From the NCBI GenBank assembly GCA_030666985.1, contig DAOUWT010000019.1, positions 1 through 17,617 on the forward strand: a stretch of 17,617 bases of DNA, written 5' to 3'. Position 1 is the stretch's first letter. Each line of letters begins with the position of its first letter. The translations under genes and the position numbers were made by a program. This DNA is from Chloroflexota bacterium. GTDB taxonomy: Bacteria; Chloroflexota; Anaerolineae; Anaerolineales; UBA11858. Shown here piece after piece: positions 13,813-17,617 of the stretch. Under the pieces are notes generated by a model, which worked only from the letters and a program-made list of their open reading frames with translations, did no database searches and had not been told where the DNA came from.

Positions 13813-14160
13813 ATGATGAAAAATAAAGAAAAACTCCGAAAACGCTTTTTGCGCGACCCTTTCCCTCGCCGTATGGGTGGTTTAGCGGCAACGCTAGGAC
13901 GAATTTCCTCTTCTGCCAGAAATTCAAATGACCCCAATGTAGTTGCAGACTTGCTAGACGAAGCCAGGCATCTCATAGAATGGACAGCAGCCGAAGCTGA
14001 AATTGAAACCGCCGCAGAACTGGTCAGGATGCAAAGAATGCTCACCCTTTGGTTAAAAGCGTGGGATGAAAGTAGCCAAAACCCCAACCAACGCTTATTG
14101 CTCTCAGTGCAGGCTAAAGATTGGTCAGATAGGGCGATAGATTTTTCAGGGTTGCTTTGA
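13813..14160 (+). CDS. Small protein of unknown function
   Basis: The 115-residue product is not recognised. The start at 13813 is well supported by AGGAGG six bases upstream. The N-terminus is strongly basic (KNKEKLRKRFLRDPFPRRM) and the rest is predicted helical with alternating Glu/Ala/Leu, as in LLDEARHLIEWTAAEAEIETAAELVRMQRML. No signal peptide, membrane segment or cysteine is seen. It lies between two remnants of a sugar kinase and appears intact, so it may have arrived as a separate unit. The basic start could bind nucleic acid or a membrane surface, but nothing shows this. Confidence 0.65.
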   Translation: MMKNKEKLRKRFLRDPFPRRMGGLAATLGRISSSARNSNDPNVVADLLDEARHLIEWTAAEAEIETAAELVRMQRMLTLWLKAWDESSQNPNQRLLLSVQAKDWSDRAIDFSGLL

Positions 14161-14193
14161 GAATGAAGTTTAATGGGGTAATTGAAGGAGAGG

Positions 14194-14262
14194 GTTGTCG
14201 ATGCGACCAGGGCCGGCAGCGCCTCCCTGGTTGTGGAGAATCTGGGGGTATTGATCTCGCTG
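14194..14262 (+). pseudogene. Second short fragment of the same PfkB-type kinase region
   Basis: The plus-strand frame reads ATRAGSASLVVENLGVLISL, matching YGTVSASLAVENMGALIPL of the fragment at 13564-13734. At the DNA level 14221-14262 and 13639-13680 are identical at 35 of 42 positions. No start, stop or further homology is visible, so it is a remnant. Confidence 0.6.
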
Positions 14263-14278
14263 CGGCGCGGGCCACAGC

Positions 14279-14308
14279 TAGCAACGCACCACGCAACACG
14301 CAACACGC
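14279..14308. repeat. ACGCAACACG words
   Basis: CACGCAACACG-type words are repeated in tandem just downstream of the M14 peptidase stop, the same family as at 8596-8616 and 16358-16384. Confidence 0.7.
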
Positions 14309-14316
14309 ATCCCCCC

Positions 14317-15312
14317 CTACGGCATAAATCCCAAAAACACAGACAAAATCACCAAATTTTGCTCGAAGTCTGTCTCTTGATGATTGCTAAGTTCAATATC
14401 CACCGCCGCAATCCCCTCCTGGGAGGCCCAATCGGTCAATTGCCCGGTATAGACGCAGCCGGTGTTGATAGGCGGGTAAGGATAATCACTAACCGCTGCA
14501 ACAGCTTCTGCCAATTGTATCGAGGCCGGGTCAGGCGGCTTCCCGCCGGGGAAAATGCCCAAGGCTGCGCTGTGGTAGCTGATAAGAGCATCAATATTGT
14601 GTCTTTGAACGAACCCCATCAGCGCCATCGTTTCAGGTTCTGAGACAGGGGATGTGCCAGCCGTAATGGGCAAGAAATCCCAGCACCCATCGCGGGGCCA
14701 GTCAACGCTCCAGAAAGCGGGAAAATTCCTGTTCAAGTCAACGCCATTTTCGTTTGCGCGTCCCGCAGCCCCCTGGGAGCGGGCCTCCCCGTCCGGGTTG
14801 AGGGCCCGCAGAATATAGAGCGTCACCCCGCTTGGGATTTCTTCTGGGTGTTCTTCGAGATGAGCGATCAACTCGTCGGCCAGGGCAATCGTGTTCCATT
14901 CGTACCCGCCGTGGATGCCGGCGATAATTAGCCGCTCGCTTAGCCCCGTTCCAAATTGGTAGACCTCGAGCGGGCGGCCGGCGACTGAGTGACCAATCAC
15001 CATTGGGCGGATTGGGGTCGGGGAGGGCGTGGGGGGAAGGGTAGGGGAAGGGGTGAGCGTGGGCGTGGGGGGGAGGGTAGGGGAGGGGGTGAGCGTGCTG
15101 GTGGGGGATGGGGTGAAGGCAACCGTGGGGGAAGGCGTGTCCGGGTGGGGAAGCGTTGAAGTTGAGGTAGACGTATCGCTGGGGCGAGGCCTCTCCCCCA
15201 GGGGCGGGGCGGAGCCTATCCCCCCACGGAGAAAGAAAAAGCCCAGCGTTATCGCCAATCCCCCTGCAATCCCCCAAATCCCGAAAATCAAACTGCGAAG
15301 TTTCTTATTCAT
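14317..15312 (-). CDS. M14-family zinc carboxypeptidase, membrane anchored
   Basis: Zinc carboxypeptidases of family M14 remove C-terminal residues from peptides or cell-wall fragments. The 331-residue product has a basic N-terminus and one membrane segment (about 7-28), a Ser/Thr/Pro linker of about 65 residues (40-103) with two copies of a 12-residue LTPSPTLPPTP unit, then the catalytic domain outside the cell. Zinc and catalytic residues can be placed: H134 and E138 in GIHGGYEWN (one residue longer than the textbook HxxE spacing), N-R-N in VDLNRNFP (194-196), H247 in SYHSAALG, and the catalytic Glu307 in VDIELSNH. The start at 15312 is fixed by the membrane anchor; there is no ribosome site and TATAAT ends six bases upstream, so the message may be leaderless. 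Confidence 0.88.
   Translation of the reverse strand: MNKKLRSLIFGIWGIAGGLAITLGFFFLRGGIGSAPPLGERPRPSDTSTSTSTLPHPDTPSPTVAFTPSPTSTLTPSPTLPPTPTLTPSPTLPPTPSPTPIRPMVIGHSVAGRPLEVYQFGTGLSERLIIAGIHGGYEWNTIALADELIAHLEEHPEEIPSGVTLYILRALNPDGEARSQGAAGRANENGVDLNRNFPAFWSVDWPRDGCWDFLPITAGTSPVSEPETMALMGFVQRHNIDALISYHSAALGIFPGGKPPDPASIQLAEAVAAVSDYPYPPINTGCVYTGQLTDWASQEGIAAVDIELSNHQETDFEQNLVILSVFLGFMP
15025..15096 (-). repeat. 36-bp tandem duplication in the peptidase linker, G-rich on the plus strand
   Basis: 15025-15060 and 15061-15096 are two 36-base copies differing at two positions, coding for the doubled 12-residue Pro/Thr/Ser unit. The plus strand has many runs of three or more G within 15020-15115, enough for quadruplex formation on the template strand. 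Confidence 0.88.
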
Positions 15313-15318
15313 TAGAAT

Positions 15319-15324
15319 ATTATA
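15319..15324 (-). promoter_or_regulatory. -10 box, candidate leaderless promoter for the M14 peptidase
   Basis: A consensus TATAAT on the minus strand ends six bases before the ATG at 15312, so transcription would start at the start codon. No Shine-Dalgarno sequence is present. A -35 match is weak. Confidence 0.5.
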
Positions 15325-15350
15325 ATCGACTGGAAGCGATTTGACATTGA

Positions 15351-15665
15351 CAACTGGGTGCGCTCATGGTCACGGGGCTGGGGTTTTTGATGGCCTCGGT
15401 CGCCAAAGACCTGCTCTCCGTGGTGGGATGGAGTATCCCAGCCATCATCGTCCTGAGCGTGCCGCCCTTTGGCGTACTCTTCCCCGGAACAGTCACCGCT
15501 TGGGCAAAACTTATCCCCTCCCATTACCTGGCCGACACACTGCATAAAGCCGCCAACTTCGGCGCAAGCTGGGCTGACTTATGGCCTAATCTACTCATCC
15601 TCCTGGCTTTCGACGCCGTTGTTCTCTGGTTGGGCGCAACTGTCCTGAAAAATAAATTGCGATAA
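15351..15665 (+). pseudogene. C-terminal fragment of an ABC-2 type permease
   Basis: The frame ending at 15665 reads LGFLMASVAKDLLSVVGWSI, then PPFGVLFPGTVTAW, KLIPSHYLADTLHKAANFGA and LWLGATVLKNKLR. That is the last three membrane helices of an ABC-2 permease (drug/lipid exporter membrane subunit), with the typical PG loop between them. The N-terminal half is absent; an in-frame TGA at 15348-15350 and no ribosome site precede it. ABC-2 exporters often have two permease genes in tandem, and the N-terminus of another lies at 16434 on the same strand, so this is best read as the remains of an operon. Confidence 0.8.
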
Positions 15666-16011
15666 AAAACTAAGCAATGGAGCTAAACTGACCTCGTAGT
15701 ATAAAAACATTTTTGGCTCTTTGGGGATTCACGGGGTACTCGGTACGCTCGAGCAGGATGGCCACATCCTGCGGGCGGGGTACGGGGAAGTGCCTAGCTC
15801 AGAATGAGCCGCCCTCAGAGCAGAAACTCACACGGAACCCCGTGAATTCCTAGAGACCCACATTTTTGTACACGGATTGGCGCGGATGCCACGGAAAAGG
15901 CAAAAAACAAGTTCCAGCTGTGCGCAGCGTCTCCTGACCGCGCACCCAAAATGATCGAAGGTTTCCTAAGTTGTGCAATAGCCTAATTCGGTAATTTGGA
16001 GGCCTGCGGTC
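15666..16011. other. Gene-free stretch with nested palindromes
   Basis: No gene is seen. An outer inverted repeat has arms 15725-15737 (GGATTCACGGGGT) and 15837-15850 (one extra base). Inside it is a perfect hairpin GCAGGATG/CATCCTGC with loop GCCA (15753-15772). Further right are the words CACGGATTGGCGCGGATGCC. These look like dispersed palindromic repeats of the genome. Confidence 0.6.
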
Positions 16012-16184
16012 AGTGATAGGTCAATGTCATTAAGTTAAGGCTGCTGAATCCATCGTTTGGGGATAGTGAAGGTCTCCTGACCGAACGGTGCCGCTTGCCA
16101 GAGGAATGCCGCTCGGTTACAAACCTTCGCTATCCATGTTGGCTGTAGTCGCTACCACTAACTTAATGGCATTGAGTGATAGGT
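16012..16184. mobile_element. MITE-like element, 153 bp, with 10-bp target duplications
   Basis: The element spans 16022-16174. Its left end CAATGTCATTAAGTTA (16022-16037) and right end (16158-16174) are inverted copies with one mismatch over the first 16 bases. The direct repeat AGTGATAGGT flanks it on both sides (16012-16021 and 16175-16184). Further internal inverted segments, GGATAGTGAAGGT (16061-16073) against 16123-16135 and ACCGAACGG (16080-16088) against 16109-16117, mean the RNA or single strand could fold along most of its length. No transposase frame is present, so it must have been moved by an enzyme coded elsewhere. A 10-bp duplication would suit an IS4-type transposase, which is inference. 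Confidence 0.82.
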
Positions 16185-16433
16185 AGCTGGTCAGTCACCC
16201 CAAGGGTGTGCTTCGCGAAGATAAAGCCACATCATGTTTTTTAGTTTTTAATGTTTTATCCGCGTTTATCCGCGTCCCAAAAGTTTGTCTTAGGAAGTTC
16301 CAAGATTTAAATCATCCCAACCCGTAGTGCGTATTTTGTATTGCATAGAGAAGTCTTCACGCAACACGTATCACGCAACACGAGTTTTGGGACAATTATT
16401 TTCTTGGAATTTCCTTATCTCCGAGGAAATATA
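16185..16433. other. Gene-free stretch with word repeats
   Basis: Contains two tandem TATCCGCGT words (around 16257-16275) and CACGCAACACG/TATCACG words (16358-16384), then the ribosome site GAGGAAA for the permease fragment. No other gene is visible. Confidence 0.6.
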
Positions 16434-16601
16434 ATGAACATAAAACGCGTCGCCATCCTACTAGTAAAAGAATTCAAACACGGGCCGCGCAACTTCATCT
16501 TCACAATTGCAGTCGTCAAGCCTATCCTGGTTTCGCTCTTGCTCTCGCTCATGTTTGGCACACTCTTTGCAGGGAGACCCAAAACAAATTATCTATATTG
16601 A
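16434..16601 (+). pseudogene. N-terminal fragment of an ABC-2 type permease
   Basis: The start at 16434 has GAGGAAA a few bases upstream. The 55-residue product reads MNIKRVAILLVKEFKHGPRN, a first membrane helix (FIFTIAVVKPILVSLLLSLM) and FGTLFAGRPK, the usual start of an ABC-2 permease: cytoplasmic KEF-type helix followed by TM1. After GRPK (about 16583) homology ends and the frame closes with TNYLY and TGA. A full permease would be over 350 residues. The break point lies about 50 bases before the group II intron, so the gene was cut by arrival of the DNA carrying the intron. Confidence 0.78.
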
Positions 16602-16635
16602 TTGCGTTATGATTTCTAATTCAAATGCGGGCTAA

Positions 16636-17331
16636 GTTATGGTCGGCGGGGCCATCGCTGACCCCGCCGCCAATTCAGAACCGTGCTTGAGACTTTCACC
16701 TCACACGGCTCCTGAGTACACAGGCCATTGTCATTGGCATCGCAGTAACTGAACCTTTCCAATCACTGAGACTTGGCAGATGCCCTCTGAGCGTACTCGC
16801 TTTCGCTACGGGCGAACCCATGCGTCTAAAGCCCTGACGCTTTGAAGACCTCTGCCTTCCTGAGTACCCGGCTCACGTCAGCATATCTTCGGCGTTACCC
16901 GAAGCATTAGCTTCTTGAGCCATCCTTTCCACCGGGGCTTATAGATGGTTTCCTACTCCAGCTAGTGCTGGAGAGCCATCGGTGGGTTACTCCGTTCCGA
17001 AGGTTCATTGGTTTGTGAATTTAGGTAGGCACTTTACGCCGGAGTTCGTGAGGGGTGGAAATCACCCACGCGAGGATTTGGTGACCCAGAACTCATTCCC
17101 GTTTGGGCCTGCGCAATAGCCGTTTCCGCAGGTTCTCAATGACGACGCTTCAACCATGCCTTCACTCATCGTTTACCATAGCCACGTGCTCGGCGCGTTG
17201 CCCCATTACGGCTTGGAGCTTATCGCCTTTTTACCCTTGCACTCCGACGTTTGAGAACCAGTCGCCCGCCGTAGGGTAATGCTTGCACCTGTCCACTTCA
17301 GGGATAGGGATTGATGATACAATCATCGCAC
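16636..17331 (-). mobile_element. ORF-less group II intron (about 696 nt)
   Basis: Read on the minus strand, the intron begins with GTGCG at 17331 and ends with AC at 16636. Domain V is the 34-nt hairpin at 16678-16711, with GAGCCG at its 5' base and CGGTTC at its 3' base. Domain VI (16641-16671) is a GC stem with a single bulged A (16643), the branch point, seven bases from the 3' end. Exon recognition is visible: EBS2 (16999-17007) is a perfect 9-base complement of exon positions 17337-17345, and EBS1 (16940-16944) complements the last five exon bases (17332-17336). The intervening 570 bases form domains I-IV with typical words such as GAACCTGCGGAAACGGC. No reverse transcriptase/maturase frame is present, so it would need a protein coded elsewhere. 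The general sequence resembles chloroplast-like/bacterial IIB introns, from memory only. Confidence 0.88.
16678..16711 (-). ncRNA. Group II intron domain V
   Basis: 34-nt hairpin with the AGC catalytic triad near its 5' base, a GAAA-type loop (GTGAAAGT) and a two-base bulge, the most conserved part of group II introns. It is followed at once by the domain VI stem. Confidence 0.9.
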
Positions 17332-17500
17332 CTATATGAACCTTCAGTTGTCAAAGAACTAGGCAGCCTGGCTCAAACCAGATTGCCTTCTTCGCTGACC
17401 AGCCTCCGCTGTTTCCAAATAGACGGCTATGCCAACCTTTTAGAAACAACGTTTCAGTCAAACGGATCGCACCCCTGCGTTAAGCTGCCCCGCCTTCGGC
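17332..17500 (-). other. 5' exon region of the group II intron
   Basis: No gene is evident between the stop at 17501 and the intron. An imperfect hairpin is visible around 17362-17387 (minus-strand arms GGCA..CTGG and CCAG..TGCC). The last 14 bases before the intron are its IBS1 and IBS2 target. Confidence 0.5.
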
Positions 17501-17617
17501 TTAGGGGATTCGGCGCGATTTTCTCGTGTTTAGGTTCTGGTAAAATTGAGTCGCGTTTACAAAGTCGGCGGGCAGGTTACGCCAACGTTGGGCGGCGCGG
17601 AAGTCGAAAAGGTTGGC
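17501..17617 (-). CDS. Possible C-terminus of a gene cut by the window edge
   Basis: The minus strand is open from the window edge to TAA at 17501-17503, giving 38 residues containing RAAQRWRNLPADFVNATQF. Codon use looks coding-like, but the piece is short and I do not recognise the family. It lies upstream of the group II intron on the same strand. A GC-rich hairpin overlaps its stop (the two arms carry TAAGC/GCTTA). It could also be non-coding. Confidence 0.3.
   Translation of the reverse strand, partial: ANLFDFRAAQRWRNLPADFVNATQFYQNLNTRKSRRIP

Noticed and set aside
14738..15277. Long overlapping minus-strand frame in the M14 peptidase
   Set aside because: His/Pro-rich product from the shifted reading of the linker; the M14 motifs are all in the other frame.
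17461..17520. Integron attC-like site near CCCCTGCGTTAAGC
   Set aside because: It has a partial stem (TAAGC/GCTTA) but lacks paired R and L boxes with a GTTRRRY core, and no integrase is present.

Overview
The window looks like a chromosomal stretch of an uncultured, probably anaerobic bacterium. The gene set (long trigger factor next to clpP, a vitamin K epoxide reductase-type thiol oxidase fused to a thioredoxin domain, an M14 peptidase with a Pro/Thr linker, hydrogenase maturation genes) and the many short 'word' repeats between genes fit a Chloroflexota (Anaerolineae-like) genome. That placement is inference; no rRNA or marker tree is available.

Layout. Positions 1-1967 (minus): VKOR/thioredoxin fusion, then hypA, then a hypB with an in-frame stop and a decayed core motif. 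Two tandem hairpins separate VKOR from hypA. Positions 2101-3001 (plus): an OsmC-type peroxidase and a thioredoxin with overlapping stop/start codons behind a recognisable promoter, facing the VKOR gene across a shared intergenic region, so the region has a thiol-redox theme. Positions 3100-11929 (minus): a long same-strand series in transcription order tRNA-Leu(UAG), trigger factor, clpP, HAD phosphatase, rlmN, NIL-domain protein, mgtE, diacylglycerol kinase-like lipid kinase, SpoIIE/PP2C-type phosphatase, P-loop kinase-like protein. Several are separated by repeat-filled gaps. Positions 12078-13376 (plus): a lipoprotein with a strong promoter, an acidic 5-residue repeat and a clear terminator.

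From about 13400 onward the window is a degraded, element-rich zone. It holds two fragments of a PfkB-type sugar kinase flanking a small intact gene of unknown function, an M14 carboxypeptidase with a possible leaderless promoter, the C-terminal piece of one ABC-2 permease and the N-terminal piece of another, a 153-bp MITE-like element with inverted ends and 10-bp target duplications, and an ORF-less group II intron of about 696 nt. The intron calls rest on a GUGCG 5' end, a 34-nt domain V, a domain VI with bulged A seven bases from the 3' end, and IBS/EBS pairings. The intron and the MITE-like element are the most notable finds.

The intergenic DNA is unusual throughout. At least three short-word repeat families (GGTATATTGG/TTGGTAGATTGG; CACGCAACACG/CACGTTTCACG; TTGCGAATTGCG) and several perfect palindromes sit between genes. 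One palindrome lies between a good ribosome binding site and the mgtE start.
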